Below, piece after piece: positions 16,485 to 24,599 of a stretch of 64,000 nucleotides of DNA. The notes below the pieces were generated by a model. The model ran no database searches. It was not told where the DNA came from and saw only the letters and a program-made list of their open reading frames with translations. This DNA is from Streptomyces sp. QL37 (GTDB taxonomy: Bacteria; Actinomycetota; Actinomycetes; Streptomycetales; Streptomycetaceae). How positions within the stretch are numbered: the first letter of the stretch is position 1; every line of letters starts with the position of its first letter. The position numbers and the translations under genes were made by a program. Where the stretch lies: contig NZ_PTJS01000001.1 in NCBI RefSeq assembly GCF_002941025.1, positions 8,127,678 through 8,191,677 of the forward strand. Direction: 5' to 3'.

Positions 16485-16530
16485 CCTGACGGCCCGTACG
16501 GACGGCATCCCGTCCGTACGGGCCGTCAGG
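16485..16530. terminator. strong bidirectional terminator
   Basis: Two perfectly complementary 21-base arms with a CATC loop. They lie between the convergent importer operon and the UbiA gene; the UbiA stop codon is inside the stem. This is one of the longest perfect hairpins in the window. Confidence 0.8.
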
Positions 16531-17413
16531 CGATCTCCGCGCCCCGCGCGAGCAGCAGCGCCACGTCGGCCGCGGCCACCACCACCGTCCCCGCGAGCGC
16601 GGCCTTGCGCCAGGCCCTGACCGGCCGTGGGCCCGCACAGGCAGTCGTCGCCGCCACGGCGCAGAGAGCCACACCGGAGAGGACGGCGACGCCCCGGCCA
16701 CCCGGCGCCCCCGTGGGCCCCAGGACCAGCACCCCGGTGGCCGCCACCAACGGGAGGGGCAGCAGGAACCGGGTGCGGGCGGGGCCCAGCCGCTGGGGCA
16801 GACCGCGGACGCCTGCCCGCAGATCCTCCTCGATGTCCGGCAGCACGTCGCCCAGATGGGCCGCCACACCGAGCAGCGCACCCGCCGCCACCGCCCACCA
16901 CGCGGGCCAGGGGCTCCCCGGCAGGCTCAGGGCGACCAGACACGGAAGGGCGCCGAAGCCGATCGCGTACGGCAGCCAGGACATCACCGTCCCCTTGAGC
17001 CCCAGGTTGTACGCCCACGCCGCGACGACCCCGGCCAGATGCGCAGCCCCCGCCGCTCCACCGCACGCGAGCGACAGCGCCGCGCACAGGAGCAGCGCGG
17101 TGAACGCCGCGGTCCACACGGTTCCTCGGCTCACCGCGCCCCGGGCCACCGGCTTGCCCGGCCGCGCGGCCTCGGCGTCGCGCGGGGCGTCGAACGCGTC
17201 GTTGCACCACCCGACCGAGAGCTGCCCGGTCAGCACCGCGGCGGCGACCAGGACCCAACGGCCGCTGCCCGGACCCGAGCTGACGGCCAGCGCGGTGACG
17301 AGCACGGTCACCGCCACCACCGGACCCGGGTGACAGGACAGCGCGAGCCCCGCCGACGGGCCGGACAGGCGGAGGGCGGGCACGTGCGCCGAGGGCCGGT
17401 CCGTGGTGTCCAC
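16526..17413 (-). CDS. UbiA-family prenyltransferase
   Basis: A 295-residue polytopic membrane protein with the two Asp-rich motifs of UbiA enzymes: NDAFDAPRD near residue 90 and GDVLPDIEED in the second half. About eight hydrophobic segments surround them. Such enzymes transfer an isoprenoid diphosphate to an aromatic acceptor. It is divergent from a type III PKS with tailoring genes, so a polyketide phenol or quinone is a plausible acceptor. The GTG start lacks a clear ribosome site. A role in menaquinone-like metabolism cannot be excluded. Confidence 0.85.
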   Translation of the reverse strand: MDTTDRPSAHVPALRLSGPSAGLALSCHPGPVVAVTVLVTALAVSSGPGSGRWVLVAAAVLTGQLSVGWCNDAFDAPRDAEAARPGKPVARGAVSRGTVWTAAFTALLLCAALSLACGGAAGAAHLAGVVAAWAYNLGLKGTVMSWLPYAIGFGALPCLVALSLPGSPWPAWWAVAAGALLGVAAHLGDVLPDIEEDLRAGVRGLPQRLGPARTRFLLPLPLVAATGVLVLGPTGAPGGRGVAVLSGVALCAVAATTACAGPRPVRAWRKAALAGTVVVAAADVALLLARGAEIA

Positions 17414-17532
17414 GGGGCGATCGTAAGGACTCCGAGGCGCGGAAACACGGCAGCCGCGCGTCGCATGTGCTCAGGTTTGCCCCTTTATGTAGGCAGGATG
17501 TGGGGCATGACCCTTCCGAAGCGGTGGCCGGG

Positions 17533-18591
17533 GTGACCCGGATCGCGGCCGTGCACGGTGTCCTGCCGACGCACCGTCACCCCCAGCGGGACGTCACCGA
17601 CATGGTGGCGCGCACCTGCCTGCCCGCCGGCACCGACCGCCGCGTGCTGGACCGGATCCACGCCAACGCCGGCGTCCGCACCCGTAACACGGTGCTGCCC
17701 CTGGAGCGCTACGGCGAACTGGACGGCTTCGGGGCGGCGAACGACGTGTTCATCGGAGCGGCCGTCGACCTGGGAGCCGAAGCCGTCCGAGGCGCGCTGC
17801 GCAAGGCCGGACTGCGCCCCGCCGACGTGGACATGCTGCTGTTCACCTCGGTCACGGGCATCGCCGCCCCCTCCGTCGACGCACGGCTCGTCGGGCGTCT
17901 CGGTCTTCGCCCCGACGTGAAGCGGCTCCCGGTCTTCGGACTGGGCTGCGTCGCCGGAGCCGCCGGGGTGGCGCGCCTGCACGACTACCTGCACGGCCGG
18001 CCCGGCCAGGTGGCCGTTCTGCTCTCCGTCGAGCTCTGCTCCCTGACCTTCCAGCGGGACGACGCGAGCCCCGCCAACCTGGTGGCCACCGCGCTGTTCG
18101 GCGACGGCGCCGCCGCGGCGGTCCTCGTCGGCGACGGCCACCGGGCACCGGGGGACGGCCCCGCGGTGGTGGACACCCGCAGCCGCCTGTACCCGGACAC
18201 CGGGCACGTCATGGGCTGGGACATCCGCGGCTCCGGCTTCAGGGTGATCCTCGACCCGGCCGTCCCCGACGTCGTACGCCGATATCTCGCCGAGGACGTC
18301 AGCGGCTTCCTGGAGGAGCACGGGCTGAAGCCGAAGGACGTCGCCCGCTGGGTCTGCCATCCCGGCGGCCCCAAGGTCCTGGACGCCGTCGCGGACGTCC
18401 TGTCCCTGCCCGAGGGCGCCCTGGACGTCACCTGGCGTTCGCTGGCCGAGGTCGGCAACCTGTCGTCGTCCTCGGTCCTGCACGTCCTGCGGGACACGAT
18501 GGAGCAGCGGAGGCCCGAGCCCGGAACGCCCGGTCTGCTGATGGCCATGGGCCCCGGCTTCTGCTGCGAACTGGTGCTGCTGCGCTGGTAG
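17533..18591 (+). CDS. type III polyketide synthase (alkylresorcinol/pyrone-type)
   Basis: A 352-residue chalcone-synthase-fold ketosynthase. The nucleophile is Cys139 in FGLGCVAGAAG, His is in WVCHPGGPKVLDA, and Asn in LAEVGNLSSSSVL, completing the Cys-His-Asn triad. Size matches the family. The neighbours (Ste14-like methyltransferase, FAD hydroxylase, UbiA) match the S. griseus srsA-srsB-srsC arrangement, which makes alkylresorcinol methyl ethers and quinones from fatty acyl starters and malonyl/methylmalonyl-CoA. The GTG at 17533 was chosen because it gives the usual N-terminus (TRIAAVHGVLP). Confidence 0.88.
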   Translation: MTRIAAVHGVLPTHRHPQRDVTDMVARTCLPAGTDRRVLDRIHANAGVRTRNTVLPLERYGELDGFGAANDVFIGAAVDLGAEAVRGALRKAGLRPADVDMLLFTSVTGIAAPSVDARLVGRLGLRPDVKRLPVFGLGCVAGAAGVARLHDYLHGRPGQVAVLLSVELCSLTFQRDDASPANLVATALFGDGAAAAVLVGDGHRAPGDGPAVVDTRSRLYPDTGHVMGWDIRGSGFRVILDPAVPDVVRRYLAEDVSGFLEEHGLKPKDVARWVCHPGGPKVLDAVADVLSLPEGALDVTWRSLAEVGNLSSSSVLHVLRDTMEQRRPEPGTPGLLMAMGPGFCCELVLLRW

Positions 18592-18604
18592 TCCGGAGGA
18601 ACAC

Positions 18605-19132
18605 ATGATCTGGTACACGGCTCTCGTGCTGGCCGTCGCCGTCGAGCGCCTGGCCGAGCTCGCGGTGGCGCTGCGCAACGCCCGCTGGAGCCTGGCCCGG
18701 GGCGGCACCGAGGCCGGGCGTGGGCACTACCCGGTGATGGTCGCCCTCCACACCGGGCTGCTCGCCGCGTGTCTCGCCGAGACATGGCTGGCCGGGCGCC
18801 CGTTCGTGGCCTGGTTCGGCTGGGCCATGGTCGCGGTGGTGGCCGCCGCGCAAGGGCTGCGCTGGTGGTGCGTCCGCACGCTGGGGCGCCGCTGGAACAC
18901 CCGGGTGATCGTCGTCCCCGGCCTGCCCCTGGTGACCGGCGGGCCCTACCGGTGGCTGCGCCATCCGAACTACGTGGCGGTCGCCGCCGAAGGGGCCGCT
19001 CTGCCGCTGGTCCACGGCGCCTGGGTGACCGCCGTCCTGTTCACCGTGGCCAACGCGGCGCTCATGACCGTACGCATCCGCTGCGAGGACGGCGCGCTGG
19101 CCCGCCTCGTCGGAGCGGACGCACGCGCGTGA
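18605..19132 (+). CDS. isoprenylcysteine carboxyl methyltransferase-family protein (SrsB-like)
   Basis: A 175-residue membrane methyltransferase. The SAM-binding C-terminal motif is GPYRWLRHPNYVAVAAEGAALPL, preceded by three or four hydrophobic segments. In srs-type loci the equivalent protein O-methylates the resorcinol made by the type III PKS. GGAGG precedes the ATG, 13 bases after the PKS stop. The next gene overlaps it (GTGA), so PKS, methyltransferase and flavoprotein form one operon. Confidence 0.85.
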   Translation: MIWYTALVLAVAVERLAELAVALRNARWSLARGGTEAGRGHYPVMVALHTGLLAACLAETWLAGRPFVAWFGWAMVAVVAAAQGLRWWCVRTLGRRWNTRVIVVPGLPLVTGGPYRWLRHPNYVAVAAEGAALPLVHGAWVTAVLFTVANAALMTVRIRCEDGALARLVGADARA

Positions 19133-20142
19133 TCGACATCCTGGTCGCCGGCGGCGGACCGGCCGGCCTCGCGGCGGCGATCCGGGCCGCCGCGGCCGGC
19201 CTGGAGGCCGTCGTGGTCGAACCCCGCCCGATGCCCGTGGACAAGGCCTGCGGCGAGGGAATCATGCCCAGCGGAGTGGCAGCCCTGCGCGCCCTGGGAG
19301 TCACTCCGGCCGGCAGCGAACTCCGGGGGATCCGTTACGTCGAGGGTTCCCTACAGGCCGAGGCGGCCTTCCGGGGCGGTCCCGGGCTCGGTGTCCGGCG
19401 CACCGAGCTCCACGCCGCCCTGCACCGGCGCGCCCGGGATCTCGGGGTACGCGTCGTCGCAGGCCGTGCGGTGGACGTACGCCAGGGCCCCGACAGCGTC
19501 ACGGCGGCGGGGCTGACCGCCCGCTGGCTGATCGCCGCCGACGGCCTGCACTCACCGCTGCGCCGCGCGCTCGGCCTGGAACGCCCCTGCTCGGCACCCC
19601 GCAGATACGGGCTGCGCCGGCACTACCGGACCGCCCCCTGGACGGACCTCGTGGAAGTCCACTGGTCGCGGCTCGGTGAGGCGTATGTGACACCCGTGGG
19701 GGAGGAGCTGGTGGGCGTCGCCGTGCTCAGCCGCCACCAGGGCTCCCACGAGCAGCACCTCTCCGCCTTCCCCGCCCTGGTCCGCAGACTCGGAGGCCTG
19801 GAGGCGGGCCCCGTGCGCGGCGCCGGCCCGCTGCGCCGGAGCGCGAGCGCACCGAGGGCCGGACGGGTCCTGCTGGCCGGCGACGCGGCGGGCTACGTCG
19901 ACGCACTCACCGGCGAGGGCATCGCCCTGGCCGCGGCGACCGCCTCGGCGGCCGTCGACTGCCTCGCCTCGGGCCGGCCCGAGGCGTACCCCGCGCAGTG
20001 GGCGAGGCTGACGCGGCGGCACCGCCTGCTCACCGGAGCGTTGCTGGGCGCCGCGGGGCACCCCTGGACCGCCGGGCTGATCGTGCCCGCAGCCCACCGG
20101 CTGCCCCGGTTGTTCGCCGCCGCGGTGCGCGCCCTGCAGTAG
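19129..20142 (+). CDS. FAD-dependent aromatic hydroxylase (SrsC-like)
   Basis: A 337-residue flavoprotein with FAD motif LVAGGGPAGLAAAIRAAAAG at the N-terminus, CGEGIMPSGVAALRALG, the middle motif WLIAADGLHSPLRRALGL, and VLLAGDAAGYVDALTGEGIALA near the C-terminus. It belongs to the geranylgeranyl reductase/PHBH-like oxidoreductases. By position it should oxidise the polyketide ring, as SrsC does when forming quinols and quinones. The GTG start overlaps the methyltransferase stop. Confidence 0.85.
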   Translation: MIDILVAGGGPAGLAAAIRAAAAGLEAVVVEPRPMPVDKACGEGIMPSGVAALRALGVTPAGSELRGIRYVEGSLQAEAAFRGGPGLGVRRTELHAALHRRARDLGVRVVAGRAVDVRQGPDSVTAAGLTARWLIAADGLHSPLRRALGLERPCSAPRRYGLRRHYRTAPWTDLVEVHWSRLGEAYVTPVGEELVGVAVLSRHQGSHEQHLSAFPALVRRLGGLEAGPVRGAGPLRRSASAPRAGRVLLAGDAAGYVDALTGEGIALAAATASAAVDCLASGRPEAYPAQWARLTRRHRLLTGALLGAAGHPWTAGLIVPAAHRLPRLFAAAVRALQ

Positions 20143-20289
20143 CCACTGCCCCTGACGGGCCTCCGGCCGCCCTCCGCCACCGTGTCCGGGCGCCGCCCCG
20201 CCCCGGTCCCGCGGTCGCCTCCTTCATCCGCCCGTCCGCGCGTACGGCAGGGGCGGCGAGGAAGCGGGAAGCCGTGTAGAAAGGGGGGC

Positions 20290-22995
20290 ATGGCCGGACG
20301 CTACGGCCGCCCGCGTTCGTTTCTCCGGATGAGAAGCCTCGCTGGTCAGGTCTTTCTCCTGCAGGTGGCGATCGTGGTGCTGCTCGTCGCTGCTTCCGTG
20401 GCCGCGCTCGTGCTGCAGTCGCGGGCCGACAGCGAACGGGAAGCCCGTAATCGCTCCGTCGCCGTGGCCGAGACCTTCGCGAACGCCCCCGGGATGGACG
20501 CGGCTCTGCGGAGCCCCGATCCCACCGCCGTGCTCCAGCCCAGGGCCGAGGCGGCGCGCAAGGGCTCCGGGGTCGACTTCATCGTCGTCATGAACCTCGA
20601 CGCCGTCCGCTACACGCATCCGCTGCCCGACAGGATCGGCAAGAAGTTCGTGGGCACCGTGGGGCCCGCCATCGAAGGCCGTGTCGTCACCGAGAAGGTC
20701 GACGGAACCATCGGACCGCTCGTCCAGGCCGTCGTGCCCGTGAAGGGCGCGAACGGCGAAGTCCTGGGCCTGGTGTCCGCGGGCATCACCATCAAGAGCG
20801 TCAGCGGGGCCGCGGAGGGCCAGTTCCCCCTCCTGTTCGGCTCGGCCGCGGGAATCCTGCTGCTCACCATGGGAGGCACCGCACTCGTCACCAGACGCCT
20901 GAAACGCCAGACCCACGGACTCGGCCCGACCGAGATGACCCAGATGTACGAGCACCACGACGCCGTTCTGCACGCCGTGCGGGAGGGCGTGCTCATCGTC
21001 GGCGGCGACGGGCGGCTGCTGCTGGCCAACGACGAGGCGCGAAGGCTCCTGCACCTGCCCCCGGGCATCGAGGGCACGCCCGTCGCGGAGCTCGGACTCG
21101 ACCCGGTCACCACCGGACTGCTGACCTCGGGACGGAGCGCGACCGACGAGGTGCACTCCGTGGGCGACCGCGTCCTGTCCATCAGCCAGCGGGCCACGGA
21201 CAGGCACGGCGGACCGCCCGGGAGCGTGACGACCCTGCGCGACACCACGGAGCTTCAGGCCCTCACGGGCAGCGCCGCCATGGCGCGCGGCAGGCTGAAG
21301 CTCCTCTACGACGCGGGTACGGAGATCGGCACCGCCCTCGATGTCGTACGGACCTGCGAGGAGCTGACGGAGTTCGCCACGGCGCGGTTCGCCGACTACG
21401 CCACCGTCGATCTGGCCGAGGGCGTGCTGCGCGGCGAGGAACCCACGACCGCCCGGGCCACCACCGACGGCCTGCGCCGCTCGGCCTTCAGCGGCCCCCG
21501 CGACGACACGGGGCTCCATCCGCTGGGCTCGGTGGTCCGTTTCCTCGAGACCACGGACCTCGGGGCCGGCCTGCTCAGGGGCGAAGCCGTCCTCGACACC
21601 GATCTGGCGCGGCGCTCCGGCTGGCAGCAGCAGGACCCGGAACGCGCCGAGCGCATCGTGGAGAGCGGATTCCACTCGATGATGGCCGTCCCGATGCGGG
21701 CCAGGGGTGTGCTTCTCGGCGCGGCCCTGTTCTGGCGGGCCCGGACCCCCGAGCCGTTCGAGGACGAGGACCTCTCCGTCGCGGAGGAGCTCGTCGCCCG
21801 GGCCGCGGTGAGCATAGACAACGCGCGCCGCTACTCCCGTGAGCACAACGTGGCGGTCACCCTCCAGCGCAGTCTGCTGCCGCAGGGGCTCCCCGACCAG
21901 AGCGCCATCGACGCCGCCTACCGGTACCTCCCCGCGCAGGCGGGGCTCGGCGGGCTGGGCGGTGTCGGCGGCGACTGGTTCGACATCATCCCGCTGCCCG
22001 GCGCCCGCGTCGCGCTCGTGGTCGGGGACGTGGTCGGGCACGGACTCCACGCAGCCGCCACCATGGGGCGTCTGCGCACGGCGGTCCACAACTTCTCCAC
22101 CCTGGACCTGCCCCCCGACGAGCTGCTGTGGCACCTGGACGAGCTCGTCGCCCGCATCGACCAGGACGAAGCGGCCGAGGGCTCGGAGGGAGGCGGCGGC
22201 GTCACCGGGGCCACCTGCCTCTACGCGATCTACGACCCGGCGTCCGGACGCTGCACCATGGCCCGCGCGGGCCATCTCCAGCCGGTGATCGTCAGCCCCG
22301 AGGGCGACGCCGTGTTCGCGGATGTCCCCGGTGGCCCGCCCCTGGGGCTCGGCGGCATGCCCTTCGAGACCCTCGACCTGGAGCTTCCGGAGAGCAGCCG
22401 TCTGGTGCTCTACACGGACGGGCTCGTCGAGGACCGGCACCGCGACATCGACGAAGGGCTGGAGATGCTGCGCGAGACCCTGTCCGGGCACCCCGACCGG
22501 ACACCGGAGGAGACCTGCCAGGCCGTCCTCCGTGTCCTGGTGCCCGCCAAGGCCCGTGACGACATCGCGCTGCTCGTCGCACGCACCCGCTGTCTCGCCT
22601 CCGAGAACGTGGCCGAATGGGACGTGCCCTCCGATCCCTCCGCGGTCGCGCGGGTGCGTTCCGAGGTGTCCCGCAAGCTGAACGAGTGGAATCTGGTCGA
22701 GGAGGCCTTCACGACCGAGCTGATCCTCAGCGAACTGGTCACCAATTCCATCCGCTACGCCAACGGCCCGATCGGCGTACGGCTGATCCGCGACAGGACG
22801 CTGATCTGCGAGGTGTCCGACCGCAGCAGCACCTCGCCCCATCTGCGCCAGGCGGCCAGCATGGACGAGGGGGGCAGGGGCCTGTTCCTCGTCGCCCAGC
22901 TGGCAGAACGCTGGGGCACCCGCTACACCGACGACGGCGGCAAGGTCATCTGGACGGAGCAGCTGCCGCAGCCGGAGATCAACGGCCCCGCGTGA
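20290..22995 (+). CDS. membrane sensor with PAS, GAF, SpoIIE phosphatase and anti-sigma-type ATPase domains
   Basis: A 901-residue multidomain signalling protein. A membrane helix (VFLLQVAIVVLLVAASVAALVL) is followed by a CitA/DcuS-like extracytoplasmic sensor (FIVVMNLDAVRYTHPLPDRI), a second helix, a PAS domain near 220-330, a GAF domain near 350-510, a PP2C/SpoIIE domain with GDWFDI and VVGDVVGHGLHAAATMG, and a C-terminal HATPase (LILSELVTNSIRYA, GGRGLFLVAQLAERWG). It combines an RsbU-like phosphatase with an RsbW-like kinase in one chain, so it probably controls an anti-sigma/anti-anti-sigma switch. The ATG after GGGGGG was chosen over an upstream in-frame GTG. Confidence 0.88.
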   Translation: MAGRYGRPRSFLRMRSLAGQVFLLQVAIVVLLVAASVAALVLQSRADSEREARNRSVAVAETFANAPGMDAALRSPDPTAVLQPRAEAARKGSGVDFIVVMNLDAVRYTHPLPDRIGKKFVGTVGPAIEGRVVTEKVDGTIGPLVQAVVPVKGANGEVLGLVSAGITIKSVSGAAEGQFPLLFGSAAGILLLTMGGTALVTRRLKRQTHGLGPTEMTQMYEHHDAVLHAVREGVLIVGGDGRLLLANDEARRLLHLPPGIEGTPVAELGLDPVTTGLLTSGRSATDEVHSVGDRVLSISQRATDRHGGPPGSVTTLRDTTELQALTGSAAMARGRLKLLYDAGTEIGTALDVVRTCEELTEFATARFADYATVDLAEGVLRGEEPTTARATTDGLRRSAFSGPRDDTGLHPLGSVVRFLETTDLGAGLLRGEAVLDTDLARRSGWQQQDPERAERIVESGFHSMMAVPMRARGVLLGAALFWRARTPEPFEDEDLSVAEELVARAAVSIDNARRYSREHNVAVTLQRSLLPQGLPDQSAIDAAYRYLPAQAGLGGLGGVGGDWFDIIPLPGARVALVVGDVVGHGLHAAATMGRLRTAVHNFSTLDLPPDELLWHLDELVARIDQDEAAEGSEGGGGVTGATCLYAIYDPASGRCTMARAGHLQPVIVSPEGDAVFADVPGGPPLGLGGMPFETLDLELPESSRLVLYTDGLVEDRHRDIDEGLEMLRETLSGHPDRTPEETCQAVLRVLVPAKARDDIALLVARTRCLASENVAEWDVPSDPSAVARVRSEVSRKLNEWNLVEEAFTTELILSELVTNSIRYANGPIGVRLIRDRTLICEVSDRSSTSPHLRQAASMDEGGRGLFLVAQLAERWGTRYTDDGGKVIWTEQLPQPEINGPA

Positions 22996-23011
22996 CGGAA
23001 CACCGGGCTGG

Positions 23012-23641
23012 TCACCGACGGCAGTCCAGGAACAGATGGGGCTCGGGCACCGCACCGGGCCGGTCCGGAGTGAAGACCGATTCCGTCTCGTGCACGACGG
23101 TCAGCCCGGCACCGGTGGCGAGCGCCCTGAGCTCCTCGGGCCCGAAGCTGGTCACCCGCACCTCCTGGCCCATGAACACGGCGCTCACGCCCTCCACGTC
23201 CAGCGGCACGGTCGCCAGGACCAGATGGCCGCCCGGCCTGAGCGCTTCCGCCAGACGGCGCACGAGGGCACGCTGCTCGTCGCGCGACATCTGCAGGAGC
23301 GAGAAATATACGCAGACGGCGTCGAAGCTCGCCTTCTCCAGGGGGACCTCCCGGATGTCCGCCCGGCGGAACGACGCCCCGGGAACCCTGCGGGACGCCA
23401 GGTCCACCATGACGGGCGAGACGTCGACACCCAGCACCTCGTGCCCGGCCGCCACCAGGGTGTGGGCGGTCGGCCGGCCCGTCCCGCTGCCGACATCCAG
23501 AATCCTGCTGTGCGGCGCCAGCCGCTCCAGCAGCCGGTTCAGCGAGGCGTGGTGCGCGGCCGAGCCGGCGAAGGCCGTCTCGTAGTCGGCCCCGATGGCG
23601 TCGAACGCCTCGGCCGCGGCGTGCCGATGGTCCTCGGTCAT
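23012..23641 (-). CDS. class I SAM-dependent methyltransferase
   Basis: A 209-residue methyltransferase. SAM-binding motif I is LDVGSGTGRPT, with the acidic motif II end in VLGVDVSPVM and motif post-II around FRRADIREVP. It methylates an unidentified small molecule. It is 25 bases downstream of a DUF574 methyltransferase on the same strand and convergent with the sensor gene at only 16 bases, leaving no room for an ordinary terminator. Confidence 0.8.
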   Translation of the reverse strand: MTEDHRHAAAEAFDAIGADYETAFAGSAAHHASLNRLLERLAPHSRILDVGSGTGRPTAHTLVAAGHEVLGVDVSPVMVDLASRRVPGASFRRADIREVPLEKASFDAVCVYFSLLQMSRDEQRALVRRLAEALRPGGHLVLATVPLDVEGVSAVFMGQEVRVTSFGPEELRALATGAGLTVVHETESVFTPDRPGAVPEPHLFLDCRR

Positions 23642-23666
23642 GGATACGTCCCCTTCCGGACCGTGA

Positions 23667-24449
23667 CTACGGGATACGGGCGACCGCGACGTAGACGCCG
23701 CTGAACTCCCGCTCGGGGGCCGGCGTGCCGCGGAACCACTCGGGAGCCGTCACCAGACCCGGCTCGACGAGGTCCAGGCCCTCGAAGAAGCGGGCGAACT
23801 CGGCGCGGGTGCGCAGGGCGAGCCGGATACCCCCCTTGCCGTACTCGGCCGCGCCCTGTTCGCCGCGCTCCGGGTTCACGTCCGAGGCCCCCTGCGACAG
23901 CACCACGTAACTGCCCGACGCCAGGGTGCCGGTCAGCGTGCGCACGATGGCCAGCGGATCCTGGTCGTCCGGGAGGAAGTGGAGAAGACCCAGGAGCGAG
24001 AGGGCGATGGGCCGGTCGAAGTCGAGGACCTGGCGGGCCGCCTCGATGATCGTGGCCGGTTCGAGCACGTCCGCGTGAACGTAGTCCGTGGCTCCTTCCG
24101 GGCTGCTGATCAGAAGGGCCTCGGCGTGCCGCAGGACGATCGGGTCGTTGTCGCAGTAGACGACCCGTGACCGCGGATCGATCTCCTGGGCGATCTGGTG
24201 CAGGTTCGGCGCGGTGGGGATCCCCGTGCCGATGTCGAGGAACTGGCTGATCCCCTCGCCGGCCAGCCAGGCCGTCGCGCGGTTCATGAAGGCGCGGTTC
24301 TGGAACGCCCCGGCCTTCGCCTCGGCAGGCAGTTGCTGTGCCACCGCCTGGTCCACCGGGTAGTTGTCCTTGCCGCCGAGCAGCGAGTCGTACACGCGTG
24401 CAGAGTGGGGCCTGCTGGTGTCGACCGGGGGCCGGGGTGTCGTGGTCAT
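23667..24449 (-). CDS. SAM-dependent methyltransferase, DUF574 family
   Basis: A 260-residue protein of the actinobacterial family DUF574. The SAM site is FLDIGTGIPTAPNLHQIAQ, and the family N-terminus TSRPHSARVYDSLLGGKDNY is clear. These proteins are very numerous in Streptomyces and mostly of unknown substrate. The ATG at 24449 gives the standard family length; a longer reading frame adds an unrelated N-terminus. It probably forms an operon with the downstream methyltransferase. Confidence 0.88.
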   Translation of the reverse strand: MTTTPRPPVDTSRPHSARVYDSLLGGKDNYPVDQAVAQQLPAEAKAGAFQNRAFMNRATAWLAGEGISQFLDIGTGIPTAPNLHQIAQEIDPRSRVVYCDNDPIVLRHAEALLISSPEGATDYVHADVLEPATIIEAARQVLDFDRPIALSLLGLLHFLPDDQDPLAIVRTLTGTLASGSYVVLSQGASDVNPERGEQGAAEYGKGGIRLALRTRAEFARFFEGLDLVEPGLVTAPEWFRGTPAPEREFSGVYVAVARIP

Positions 24450-24553
24450 GACGCGCTCCGTCGCAGATGAGGTGAACCGCTCCGCCTGCGAAGTCTGCCA
24501 CAGCAACTCACGTGCGCAGGGCAGTGGTTGACCTCCGGCGGGCGACAGCGGCG

Positions 24554-24584
24554 GCGGCCCCCGGGAACCTGTCCCGGGGGCCGC
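24554..24584 (-). terminator. terminator of the lysyl-oxidase-like gene
   Basis: A perfect 13-base stem (GCGGCCCCCGGGA and its complement) with a five-base loop lies 16 bases beyond the stop codon. Confidence 0.7.
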
Positions 24585-24599
24585 GTGTCGGACCGGGTC

